From NCBI GenBank assembly GCA_027941995.1, contig CP115966.1:1674001-1738000 (forward strand): 64,000 bases of DNA. Direction: 5' to 3'. The notes below the pieces were generated by a model. It was not told the DNA's origin. It saw nothing but the letters and a program-made list of their open reading frames with translations, and made no database searches. How positions within the stretch are numbered: the stretch's first letter is position 1; every line of letters starts with the position of its first letter. Source of the DNA: Erythrobacteraceae bacterium WH01K (lineage in GTDB: Bacteria; Pseudomonadota; Alphaproteobacteria; Sphingomonadales; Sphingomonadaceae). This document shows positions 36,244 to 44,947 of this stretch, one piece after another. The translations under genes were made by a program, and so were the position numbers.

Positions 36244-37621
36244 ACGCTTCACGGAACCGTTTGACGACGCGCAGGGCAATGAAATTCAGCCCCAGCGTGA
36301 CGAGGAAAAGGACGAACCCCAGGGCAAAGGCACTGAGAGTGGCGGGATGGTCGAAGCTTCCTTCGCCCGTCAGCATGGCGACGATCTGGACGGTCACCGT
36401 GGTCATCGCCTCCAGCGGGTTGCCGGACAGGTTGGCTGCGGTGGACGCCGCCATGACGACGATCATCGTCTCGCCGATAGCGCGGCTGATGGCCAGCATG
36501 ATGCCGGCGACGATGCCGGGGAGGGCTGCGGGAATGAGGACCTTCTTGATGGTTTCGGACTGGGTCGCGCCCATCGCCAGGCTGCCGTCGCGCATCGCGC
36601 TGGGAACGGCGGCAATGCTGTCGTCAGCCATGGAGGATACGAAGGGGATGATCATCACCCCCATGACGAGGCCCGCGGCCAGCGCGCTTTCGCTGGAGGC
36701 GTTCTCGATCCCCGCAGCTTGCGCCAGATCGCGGATGAACGGGGCCACTGTCAGCGCAGCGAAGTAGCCGTACACCACCGTCGGAACGCCGGCGAGAACT
36801 TCGAGCGCCGGCTTGAGCCACGCACGCAGCCGCGGATCGGCATATTGTGTCAGGTAGATTGCGCTCATCAGCCCGAGGGGGATGGCCACGATCATCGCGA
36901 TGATCGCACCGATGAAAATCGTGCCCCAGAAAAGCGGAATTGCGCCGTACCGGTCGCCCTGGTCGGCATCCGGGCTCGACATCGGGTCGGGGTTCCAGCT
37001 GGTTCCGAACAGGAAGTCGATCGGGCTGACGAATCCGAAAAAGCGTATCGTCTCGAACACCAGGCTGGCGAGGATGCCGAACGTCGTCAGGATCGCGACG
37101 AGCGAGGCGATCAGGAGAACGGCCATGACGGCTCGTTCCACCCGCGTGCGTGCCGTGAAGTTCGGATTGATCCGCGTATAGGACCATAGCGCCGTTATGA
37201 CGGCGATGCACAGCGACAGGACCAGCCCGATGATGGTGTATCGCTGGATGGCGCTGCGGAACGGTTCGACCAGCGCCTGTGCGCGGCTATCGAATACCGC
37301 GGCCTGGGCTCCCGTTGCGACCGCTCGGGCTTCTGCCATCAGCGTGTCGCGCACGAACCCGAATTCCGGCAGAACCGCCGCCGCGTCGCTCGCCAGCACG
37401 GATTGGGTGACCAGCATCGGCATCAGGGCGATCCACAATGCGGCAAAGGCAAGCAGGGGAACGCCGACCCAGAGGGCCACGTACCAGCCATGATAATTGG
37501 GCCGCGCCACCGGACGGTGGGTCGCGCTCACGCTCTGGAAAGCGGAGGCCTTCGCACGGCCTGCGAGCCAGCCGACCAGGCCGAGGCCCAGCGCGACAAA
37601 AAGGAGTAATGCAGGCGACAT
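36236..37621 (-). CDS. pstC: Phosphate ABC transporter permease PstC
   Basis: 461 residues. An extended N-terminal part with two helices and a periplasmic loop (about 1-170) precedes the permease domain, as in the long alphaproteobacterial PstC. The domain has about six helices, and the coupling loop is GSLAMGATQSETIKKVLIPA. It heads pstC-pstA-pstB-phoU-phoB. No pstS, the periplasmic phosphate-binding protein gene, lies before it; phoR does. The binding protein must be encoded elsewhere. Confidence 0.94.
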   Translation of the reverse strand: MSPALLLFVALGLGLVGWLAGRAKASAFQSVSATHRPVARPNYHGWYVALWVGVPLLAFAALWIALMPMLVTQSVLASDAAAVLPEFGFVRDTLMAEARAVATGAQAAVFDSRAQALVEPFRSAIQRYTIIGLVLSLCIAVITALWSYTRINPNFTARTRVERAVMAVLLIASLVAILTTFGILASLVFETIRFFGFVSPIDFLFGTSWNPDPMSSPDADQGDRYGAIPLFWGTIFIGAIIAMIVAIPLGLMSAIYLTQYADPRLRAWLKPALEVLAGVPTVVYGYFAALTVAPFIRDLAQAAGIENASSESALAAGLVMGVMIIPFVSSMADDSIAAVPSAMRDGSLAMGATQSETIKKVLIPAALPGIVAGIMLAISRAIGETMIVVMAASTAANLSGNPLEAMTTVTVQIVAMLTGEGSFDHPATLSAFALGFVLFLVTLGLNFIALRVVKRFREAYE

Positions 37622-37742
37622 CAGAGCAAGGAGACCCCGTTATATCCGTTCGAAATTTCGCGCCCATAAGCAGGTGCGCGCGGGCATACAATGGCAAGGC
37701 CCGGAAGTGCGGCGCGTTTCCACGCCTCTCTGGGAACATTGT

Positions 37743-37760
37743 ATTTCATGTTTGTGACAG
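37743..37760 (-). promoter_or_regulatory. Possible Pho box before pstC
   Basis: On the minus strand CTGTCACAAACATGAAAT has the two 7-mers and 4-nt AT-rich spacer of a PhoB box. The first half is near perfect and the second matches 4 of 7. A TACAAT -10 candidate overlaps its end, closer than usual. It lies at the 3' end of phoR, about 120 nt before pstC. Confidence 0.3.
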
Positions 37761-38987
37761 GGTTGGCTGCTGTGTGTTTGCGACGACAGCTTCCCGATCC
37801 TCGAGCATCGGGATGCGGGCAATGACGTCGGTTCCCTTGCCCACGGTGCTTTCTATCTCGAGGCGGCCGCGATGCCGCTCCACGATATGCTTGACGATGG
37901 CGAGGCCAAGGCCGGTTCCGCCAGATGCGCGGCTCCGGCCGGGATCCGTGCGATAGAAACGGCGGGTGAGATGCGGGAGGTGTTCCGGTGCAATTCCGTC
38001 GCCCGTATCGCTGACAATGAGGCGAGCATTGCCGTGCGGACCCTTGTCCAGCTTCACCGTGACCGGACCATCCTTCGCACCGTATTTCAGGGCGTTGTCG
38101 ACCATGTTGCGCACCAGTTGCTCGAGCTGCTGCGTATCTCCGGCGACCTTCAGACCCTTGTCGATCTCGAAGACAAGGCGTCCCCTGCGATCGACGCCCG
38201 CTGCATCACCTGCTGCCCGTTCGACGAGGGCGGAGTAATCCACGGGCCGCGCTGGCTGCTCGTGTTTCTCCGCCTCGATGCGGGACAGGGACATGAGGTC
38301 GTTGACCAGGTTCTGGAGGCGACGGGCCTCGCGCTGGATGGTGTCCAGGAACTTGGTCGCCGTGGGCATGTCGAGTTCGTCGGGAGCTTCCCGGAGAGTC
38401 TCGACATATCCTATGATCGAGGCGAGCGGGGTGCGCAGTTCATGGCTGGCATTGGCCACGAAATCGGTATGTGCGCGCCCTATGTCCGCTTCGCTTGTCC
38501 GGTTCAGCAATTCGATGACCGCGTAATCACTGTCGATCACATGGCGGCTGATTCGCCAGATATCCCGCCTGCGCTGAAGTCCCGTGACGATCGCCTCGCC
38601 ATGTGTGGGCGAATCCATCAACGCGATGGCTTGCGGATGCCGCAGCGCGACCCGCGGGTCCTGGCCGAGGATATGATCGCCCAGAACGTGCCGCGCTGCC
38701 CGGTTCGCCACACCGATGCGCGATCCCTTGGTCAGGAGCAGCGGCGTGCCGGAATGCTCGATCATCGCCGACATGCTTTCGGCAATAGCTGTCGCCGAAG
38801 CGTTCTCCGATGCGCTTTCCATCGTCAGCTGGTTTTCCGGGGGACGGGTAAGGAACCAGACGGTTCCGGCCCATATCAGGAAGAGAAGCACGGCGAGGGG
38901 CATCGGCAAGCCCGCGAACCCCATGGCGGCGGACGTCACTGCGGCGAGGACCATTGCTGGCCAGAAAAAGATTTCCGAGGCAGGCAC
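37746..38987 (-). CDS. phoR: Phosphate regulon sensor histidine kinase PhoR
   Basis: 413 residues. Two N-terminal membrane helices (about 8-48), a PAS-like domain (~60-170), then HisKA with the phosphoacceptor His in FVANASHELRTPL and HATPase_c with N-box NMVDNALKYG, G1 DTGDGI and GGTGLGLAIVKHIVERH. It phosphorylates PhoB when phosphate is scarce. It is the first gene of the cluster, with a 124-nt gap before pstC, so phoR may have separate transcription. Confidence 0.93.
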   Translation of the reverse strand: MPASEIFFWPAMVLAAVTSAAMGFAGLPMPLAVLLFLIWAGTVWFLTRPPENQLTMESASENASATAIAESMSAMIEHSGTPLLLTKGSRIGVANRAARHVLGDHILGQDPRVALRHPQAIALMDSPTHGEAIVTGLQRRRDIWRISRHVIDSDYAVIELLNRTSEADIGRAHTDFVANASHELRTPLASIIGYVETLREAPDELDMPTATKFLDTIQREARRLQNLVNDLMSLSRIEAEKHEQPARPVDYSALVERAAGDAAGVDRRGRLVFEIDKGLKVAGDTQQLEQLVRNMVDNALKYGAKDGPVTVKLDKGPHGNARLIVSDTGDGIAPEHLPHLTRRFYRTDPGRSRASGGTGLGLAIVKHIVERHRGRLEIESTVGKGTDVIARIPMLEDREAVVANTQQPTLSQT

Positions 38988-39120
38988 GATGAAGGCGTTA
39001 GCTCTCGAGGGGCGACTGCGCCAGCGCTACCATGTCAATTGAACACAAATGACGGATGGGTGAAGGTCGCATCAACGACCGGAGTGCGCATCACCAAGGA
39101 GGGGGAAATGCGCCTCCGGG

Positions 39121-39195
39121 TGGTGACCCCTACGGGAATCGAACCCGTGTTTCAGCCGTGAAAGGGCCGCGTCCTAACCGCTAGACGAAGGGGCC
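39121..39195 (-). tRNA. tRNA-Glu (anticodon TTC)
   Basis: 75 nt on the minus strand, CCA included. The acceptor stem GGCCCCT pairs with AGGGGTC (one G-T pair), followed by discriminator A and encoded CCA (39123-39121). The anticodon loop CTTTCAC carries TTC (39162-39160). The TPsiC loop contains GGTTCGATTCC. It sits between phoR and recJ. Confidence 0.97.
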
Positions 39196-39308
39196 ATGCC
39201 GGGTTGGCCCCGGAGGCGAGAGGCGCACTTAGGGGCGGTCCGGGAGTCGGTCAACCCTCATTTCGCGAAGAATGGTCCGATAAGCGAATATCTGTCGAAA
39301 ATTCTTTC

Positions 39309-41096
39309 TCAATCGGCCCAGGCTGCATCTTCGAGGTGCAGTTCCGCGCGCGGTGTCGGCCCCCAGTCATCGATTTTCGCCCGACCTGCGAGCCAGAGCC
39401 GGCGACCTTTCGCACCAAGGAGCAATGCCTGTCCCCATTCGGTCTCTGCCGATCTGAAGGCGATGGCTTTGAGGGACCCTCCGTCACCGCTGCCGGCAAT
39501 CAGCCGCAGATGATCGGCGCCGACGACATCGGCCTTTACGAGGTGGACCGGCCCGACCGCGATGCGGGGGCCCGGCCAGCCAACGCCGTATGGCCCGGCT
39601 CCGTCCAGTGTCTCGACCAGTTCGGGGGTCAGGCCGCGCGGTGCCAGCGAAAGGTCCAGCATCATTTCCCGCTCTGCATTCGCGCGCGAGACGTCGCGTG
39701 CCAGCCGTGCATCCAGCCAGTCCGCGAATTCCTCGAGCCGGGAGGCGGAAACCGTCAGCCCCGCCGCCATGGCGTGGCCGCCGCCTGCCTCCAGCAAGCC
39801 CTGTTCACGCGCGGCGATAATTGCCGCTCCGAGGTCGACGCCCGGAATGGAGCGGCCCGATCCCTTGCCGTTTTCGCCGTCCAGCGCGATGACGAGCGAC
39901 GGCTTGCCGGTCTTTTCCTTGATCCGGCCGGCGACGATACCAATGACACCCGGATGCCAGCCGGTGCCGAAGACGACCTGGACTGCGCGGTTGTGCTGGC
40001 TTGCCACCTGCTGCTCTGCCGCTTCCTGCACCTCTGCCTCGATCGCTCGGCGATCTTCGTTGAGGGCCGATAACTGCTCGGCGATCTGCCGCGCCTCGTC
40101 CGGGTCTTCCGTGGTCAGCAGCCGGACACCGAGGGTCGATTCGCCGACGCGTCCCCCCGCATTGATTCGCGGTCCCAGCGCAAAGCCGAGATCGCTGCAT
40201 TGCGGGGCGCGTTTCAGTCTGCTGGCATCGATCAGCGCAGACATGCCGGTATTGTCGCGCTTCGCCATCACCTTGAGGCCCTGGGCGACGAAGGCGCGGT
40301 TCAACCCATGCAACGCCGCGACATCCGCCACCGTGCCGAGCGCAACCAGATCGAGCAGGGCACGCAGGTCCGGTTCCTTCCGGCTTTCGAAATATCCGCG
40401 TTCGCGCAGGGTCCTGACCACAGCAATGGCGAGGAGAAAAGCAACGCCGACTGCGGCAAGATGACCGTGCGAGGCAGCAAGGTCGTTTTCGTCGAGGCGG
40501 TTCGGATTGACCAGAGCGACGGCCTTGGGAAGTTCGGCCGCGCATTTGTGATGATCGACCACGATCACGTCGATCCCTGCGTCTCGCGCCTGCTGCAGTG
40601 CGTCGAACGCCATCGCGCCGCAATCGACGGTTACGATCAGGCTGGAGCCACTCTCGCCCAGCTTGACCAAGGCCTCTCCGCTCGGCCCGTACCCTTCGAG
40701 CAGGCGGTCAGGGATGTAATACTGCGCCTCTGCATCCAGCATCCGCATCAGCCTGATCAGGAGGGCCGCGCTGGTGGCGCCGTCGACATCGTAGTCGCCA
40801 TAGACGGTAACCGTCTCGCCGGAGATGATCGCCTGCGCGACGCGTTCCGCTGCCGTGTCCATGTCCCGGAATTGCGAGGGATCGGGCAGGAAGGCGCGCA
40901 GGGTGGGCTGGCGATGCCGCTCTATATCCGAGCGGTCGACCCCGCGGGCCAGCAGCAGCTGGGTCGTGATGTCGTCCTGCAGGGTGCCGGGTGCGCCGCC
41001 GCCCATCATGTCCATGTTACCGCCGCGCCAGCGCCACCGCCGCCCCGCCAGGGACCGCTCGACACCGCAGACAGCCGAAATTGCACTTGAAGCCAT
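39309..41096 (-). CDS. recJ: Single-stranded-DNA-specific exonuclease RecJ
   Basis: 595 residues, a 5'-3' single-strand exonuclease of the DHH family acting in RecF recombination and mismatch repair. Visible motifs: TVYGDYDVDGATSAALL (motif I), IVTVDCG (motif II), VIVVDHHKC (DHH), PRINAGGR, and the DHHA1 part with SGRSIPGVDLGAAI and EAGGGHAMAAGLTV. A C-terminal OB domain follows. GAGGGGAGC lies right before the ATG at 41096, supporting the start, although the first ~30 residues are not conserved. Confidence 0.96.
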   Translation of the reverse strand: MASSAISAVCGVERSLAGRRWRWRGGNMDMMGGGAPGTLQDDITTQLLLARGVDRSDIERHRQPTLRAFLPDPSQFRDMDTAAERVAQAIISGETVTVYGDYDVDGATSAALLIRLMRMLDAEAQYYIPDRLLEGYGPSGEALVKLGESGSSLIVTVDCGAMAFDALQQARDAGIDVIVVDHHKCAAELPKAVALVNPNRLDENDLAASHGHLAAVGVAFLLAIAVVRTLRERGYFESRKEPDLRALLDLVALGTVADVAALHGLNRAFVAQGLKVMAKRDNTGMSALIDASRLKRAPQCSDLGFALGPRINAGGRVGESTLGVRLLTTEDPDEARQIAEQLSALNEDRRAIEAEVQEAAEQQVASQHNRAVQVVFGTGWHPGVIGIVAGRIKEKTGKPSLVIALDGENGKGSGRSIPGVDLGAAIIAAREQGLLEAGGGHAMAAGLTVSASRLEEFADWLDARLARDVSRANAEREMMLDLSLAPRGLTPELVETLDGAGPYGVGWPGPRIAVGPVHLVKADVVGADHLRLIAGSGDGGSLKAIAFRSAETEWGQALLLGAKGRRLWLAGRAKIDDWGPTPRAELHLEDAAWAD

Positions 41097-41180
41097 GCTC
41101 CCCTCTTAACCTAAATAGGCGGTGCGCGAAATGCGCGGGCGATTGACTTTAGACAGTCTGGCGCGGCACTCCTCGCGGCA

Positions 41181-41669
41181 ATGGAAACGAGCAGGACCTT
41201 GCTGATTGCCTGGCACAGCCGGACAGGTACTGCCCGCGCGATGGCGGCCGCGGCGGCAGAGGGTGCGGGGGACATGGCGGTCCTCATGTCCGCTCCCCAA
41301 ATCGAGCCGGAGCATTTCATGGCGAGCGGGTCCTACCTGTTCGTCTGCCCGGAGAACCTTGCGACGATGTCGGGCATGATGAAGGAGATGTTCGACCGGT
41401 GCTACTACCCCGTCCTGGGGCGGAACGAAGGCCGGCCGTTTGCAACCGCCATTGCCGCCGGTTCGGATGGTGAGGGCGCCCAGCGGCAGATCGACCGGAT
41501 TGCGAAGGGGTGGCGGTTGAAGCGCGTCGCGGAGCCCCTGATCGTGAATACATCTGCACAGACACCTGACGAGATTCTGGCCGAGAAAACCGTGGCCTGC
41601 GAAGAATTGCGCAAATGCCGCGAACTTGGCGAGGCGCTCGCCGAAGGATTACGGCAGGGGATCTTCTGA
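41181..41669 (+). CDS. Flavodoxin-like NAD(P)H-dependent oxidoreductase
   Basis: 162 residues of flavodoxin fold. The FMN phosphate-binding loop is WHSRTGTARAMA at about 11-22, followed by FVCPENLATMSGMMKEMFDR, which carries the second flavin loop. It is probably a cytoplasmic quinone or FMN reductase, but the substrate is unknown. The next gene starts 3 nt after its stop, so they form a two-gene operon that converges on the nitronate monooxygenase gene. Confidence 0.8.
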   Translation: METSRTLLIAWHSRTGTARAMAAAAAEGAGDMAVLMSAPQIEPEHFMASGSYLFVCPENLATMSGMMKEMFDRCYYPVLGRNEGRPFATAIAAGSDGEGAQRQIDRIAKGWRLKRVAEPLIVNTSAQTPDEILAEKTVACEELRKCRELGEALAEGLRQGIF

Positions 41670-41672
41670 AAA

Positions 41673-42518
41673 ATGCGTCCGAACCGGATACAGTTTCGCG
41701 CCGAGGACTCGACCAATTCCTTGAGACAAGGCAATGATTTGTCGTTTGTACACGGAGACTTCGAAATCGCACACGGTGGAGGCGCCGCGGATCGCGGCAC
41801 GGCCAATCCTGCTCTGAACCTGCTGTTTCCGGTTGGCCTGTGCCCGGGCCGGTCGGCCATCCTGCGCGCGATAGAGGCAGCCGAGGATCTGGGATTGGCG
41901 ATCGACGAAGGTGATGGCGATACGCTTGAGCTCGTCTCGCGGGGCCTCTCTTTCGAAGTCACCGGCATTGCGCACAGCGCCGAGGAGAGTTGGCAGGACC
42001 AGTCGACCGGCAGTTTTTCGCTGGGCGGGATGGGCAAGCGCTACGAAACGATTGGCCTTGTCGCCGGACCGCATCTGGAAACCGGGGCGCGAACACCTGC
42101 CGTATTGAAGGGGCAGTGCAGGGCTGCCATCGCTCTCGGCCGCCAGTTCCCGGTTCTGGAGGGTTTCAGCTGGTCGACAGCCAGAAACACGGTCGTCCCC
42201 GCGCATTTCGCAGACCTGTTCGAACGATGGGACGCCGGCGAGGCTGTGCCGGCAGAATTGTTCGTGACGTTCCGCAAGGATCTCGACGAAGGGCTTTCCA
42301 GTGTCGGTCTGTCCCTTTTCACCGATCAGGAATTGCGGATCGAACCGGACGCAGCCGAGGCGATCCCCGATGCAGAACGCCTCGCCAAGCGGGTCGCGGG
42401 GCAGCTCATCGCCATGGGCCCGCTGTCAGATCCGCAGGATTTCTCAACCCCCGACGGGCGCAATTTGAGACTGGAGGCATCGCCAAACGGGCGTTTCGTC
42501 CGCGCATTCCTGCGATAG
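41673..42518 (+). CDS. Conserved-looking protein of unknown function
   Basis: 281 residues, soluble, no signal peptide or membrane segment. The middle is regular and globular (GMGKRYETIGLVAGPHLETG, LYDLFERW-like FADLFERWDAGEAVPAELFV). I do not recognise a family. It follows the flavodoxin-like gene at 3 nt, so the pair may work together in a redox step. The first ~40 residues are polar and could be upstream of the true start. Confidence 0.65.
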   Translation: MRPNRIQFRAEDSTNSLRQGNDLSFVHGDFEIAHGGGAADRGTANPALNLLFPVGLCPGRSAILRAIEAAEDLGLAIDEGDGDTLELVSRGLSFEVTGIAHSAEESWQDQSTGSFSLGGMGKRYETIGLVAGPHLETGARTPAVLKGQCRAAIALGRQFPVLEGFSWSTARNTVVPAHFADLFERWDAGEAVPAELFVTFRKDLDEGLSSVGLSLFTDQELRIEPDAAEAIPDAERLAKRVAGQLIAMGPLSDPQDFSTPDGRNLRLEASPNGRFVRAFLR

Positions 42519-42530
42519 ACGGGCGCCTCC

Positions 42531-43502
42531 TCAGCCGCCCGTAGCCTGCCCGAGCGCCTCTCGGGCGGCGTTGTATTCGGCTTCCAGCCGGTCGACCATG
42601 TCGGCAACCGTGCCGACATTCTTCACCGCGCCGACACCCTGGCCGGAGCCCCAGATGTCTTTCCAGGCCTTGGCCTTCGTATTGCCGCCGCTGCCGAAAT
42701 TCATCTTGCTCGGATCGCTCGTCGGCAAATTATCGGGATCAAGCCCGGCCGCTTCGATGCTGGAGCGCAGGTAATTGCCGTGCACGCCGGTAAACAGGTT
42801 GGTGTAGACGATCCCTTCGCTGCTCCCATCGACGATGCCCTGCTTGTAGCCCTGGTCGGCATTGGCTTCCTCGGTCGCGATGAACGCGCTGCCGATATAG
42901 GCGAAGTCCGCCGAAAGCGCCTGCGCCGCAAGGATGGACCGGCCATGCGCGATGGAGCCGGACAGGGCGATCAGCCCGTCGAACCATTCGCGGATCTCCT
43001 GCATCAGGGCGAAGGGCGACAACGCGCCCGCATGGCCGCCTGCGCCAGCTGCCACGGGAATGAGGCCGGTTGCCCCTTTCTCGATCGCCTTGTGCGCAAA
43101 GCGGTTGTTGATCACGTCGTGCATTGTGATCCCGCCCCAGTTCTTCACCGCCTGGAAGATCTCTTCCCGCGCACCGAGCGAGGTGATGACCATCGGGACC
43201 TGCCATTTCTCGCACGTCTTCATGTCGGCTTCTACGCGGTCGTTGGACTTGTGGACGATCTGGTTGACCGCGAACGGCGCGGCGGGCCTGTCCGGATTTT
43301 TGCGGTTGTGCTTCGCCAGTTCTTCCGTGATCTGGTGCAGCCACTCGTCCAGCAGCGATTGCGGGCGGGCGTTCAGCGCGGGAAAGCTGCCGACAATGCC
43401 CGCCTTGCACTGCGCGATGACCAGTTCCGGTCCCGACACGATGAACAGGGGCGACCCGATGACGGGCAGGCGCATGCGGTCGAAAGGTGCGGGCAGGGAC
43501 AT
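42531..43502 (-). CDS. Nitronate monooxygenase family protein
   Basis: 323 residues, an FMN-dependent TIM barrel oxidising alkyl nitronates or related compounds. The phosphate-binding region VAAGAGGHAGALSPFALMQE is typical of the family, as are the N-terminal PVIGSPLFIVSGPELVIAQC and the later FAYIGSAFIATEEANADQGY. Some members have other oxidoreductase roles, so the substrate is open. It lies 12 nt from the convergent hypothetical gene. Confidence 0.88.
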   Translation of the reverse strand: MSLPAPFDRMRLPVIGSPLFIVSGPELVIAQCKAGIVGSFPALNARPQSLLDEWLHQITEELAKHNRKNPDRPAAPFAVNQIVHKSNDRVEADMKTCEKWQVPMVITSLGAREEIFQAVKNWGGITMHDVINNRFAHKAIEKGATGLIPVAAGAGGHAGALSPFALMQEIREWFDGLIALSGSIAHGRSILAAQALSADFAYIGSAFIATEEANADQGYKQGIVDGSSEGIVYTNLFTGVHGNYLRSSIEAAGLDPDNLPTSDPSKMNFGSGGNTKAKAWKDIWGSGQGVGAVKNVGTVADMVDRLEAEYNAAREALGQATGG

Positions 43503-43643
43503 CGTATTCTCTCCGGATCACTGTCGTCTGGATCAAGCGCATATGGCGCGGTTTCGCGCGAGTCGAGGGGGGCTTTTGTCCCGCTGGCCGGTAGCTGGCT
43601 GGCGGGGCAGTAAGCCGTAGCGTCACCGGCGATCAGCGCATGC

Positions 43644-44693
43644 CTACTGCACCGGCAGGACGTGCTCCATGTCGTAGAACCGGGCAGCCGTGCCATTGAA
43701 CAGCGCTGCCTTTTCTTCGTCGCTTGCACCCGCTGCCAGCCGTTTGAAGGCGTTCCACAGCACCGGGTAGGTCGCGCCCCAGCAATCGACCGGGTAATTG
43801 CTTTCGAACATGGCGCGCTGCGGCCCGAATGCCTCGATGCAGGTTTCGATATAGGGGCGCCACATCGCGGCCAGAGTTTCGCTGTCCACGCCCGCGGCCG
43901 GCCCTTCGTCCGGCAGGCCGCAGAACGCCATTGCCAGTCCGCCCAACTTGACGTGGACGTTCTCGCATTCGGACAATTCGCGGATGGCGCTGCGCCACGT
44001 ATCGAACCGGTCCCCTAGCTTTCCCTTGTACGACGCTATGCCCAGCGGCGTGCCGCAATGGTCGAGGCAGATGGGCTGGTCGGGAAAGGCGCGGGCGAGA
44101 TCGATCACATCGCCCAGTTGCGGCTCGAGAACCCATGCATCGAAGGTCAGGCCCATCTTGCCGAGATGCGCGAACCCTTCCCGGAAACTGGCGCTGCGAT
44201 AGAGGCCTTCCGGCGCGTGGAAGGGAGGGCCGAGGACTTCGGGATCGGCATCCCAGGCGCCCTGGTGACGGATGCCCTTGAACCGGCCGTTGCCGGCTGC
44301 AACCAGAGCCTCCAGAACCGGTGCGGCCCGGTCGCCGAGCATCATGTTGGCATGGCCGACAATGCCTGCACAGGCGCGGTAATCCCCGTAGAGACCGCTG
44401 GCCGATTGCGCTGCGACGCCGTTCACATATTCGACCTCGCCCACGACCTTCATGTCCTCGTCGCGGTCGAGGTCGTAGAACGCACCGCATTCCATGAAGA
44501 CCGTGGCGACGACGTTGTGGCCGGTGTCGGTGTCGGCCTTCAGCGCGTCGAAATTGTAATACGGTTTCTGCGCGATGGCAGCGATGAAGGGGTGCTGAGG
44601 ATCGGGGAAGGCCGGGACCATCGGGCGCAGGTCCCACAGATGGTGGTGCGGGTCGATAATCGGCAGGTCCGGGTCGAGTATCGTTTCTGTCAT
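43644..44693 (-). CDS. Amidohydrolase family protein (fuconolactonase-like TIM barrel)
   Basis: 349 residues of the amidohydrolase_2 family. Motifs: IIDPHHHLWDL at the N-terminus (metal histidines), RHQGAWD, QPICLDHCG, and FESNYPVDCWG near the end with the catalytic Asp. Relatives include sugar lactonases and decarboxylases; the substrate cannot be told. I prefer the ATG at 44693, since residues before it do not look conserved. A perfect palindrome TGACACGTGTCA lies 73 nt upstream and may be an operator. Confidence 0.87.
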   Translation of the reverse strand: MTETILDPDLPIIDPHHHLWDLRPMVPAFPDPQHPFIAAIAQKPYYNFDALKADTDTGHNVVATVFMECGAFYDLDRDEDMKVVGEVEYVNGVAAQSASGLYGDYRACAGIVGHANMMLGDRAAPVLEALVAAGNGRFKGIRHQGAWDADPEVLGPPFHAPEGLYRSASFREGFAHLGKMGLTFDAWVLEPQLGDVIDLARAFPDQPICLDHCGTPLGIASYKGKLGDRFDTWRSAIRELSECENVHVKLGGLAMAFCGLPDEGPAAGVDSETLAAMWRPYIETCIEAFGPQRAMFESNYPVDCWGATYPVLWNAFKRLAAGASDEEKAALFNGTAARFYDMEHVLPVQ

Positions 44694-44766
44694 AGCCTCT
44701 CTCATTTCCCCCCTCTCGGTATGGCGGTACGCCCGGGGGCTTGTCAAAGGATCCGGGTGACAGGAG

Positions 44767-44778
44767 TGACACGTGTCA
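44767..44778. promoter_or_regulatory. Palindromic operator candidate TGACACGTGTCA
   Basis: A perfect 12-bp palindrome upstream of the amidohydrolase gene, with an extra TGACA half-site at 44758-44762. The same half-sites with a 2-bp centre occur before coq4 at 53056-53069. The rest of this 254-nt gap shows nothing I can assign beyond possible 3' structure after leuA. Confidence 0.5.
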
Positions 44779-44947
44779 TCCCTCTCCTTTTCGCCCGATT
44801 ATCGTGCATCCCCAATGGCTTGCGGCCCGTTTTCAGGTTCAGTCCGAAAAGGGGCACGGCGCACGATTATTTCCTACAGGCGTATCGGGACAGAGACGCC
44901 CGAAGCAGTGTTAGCGCGAATGCCGCGTGTAGGAAAATGCAATTGCG

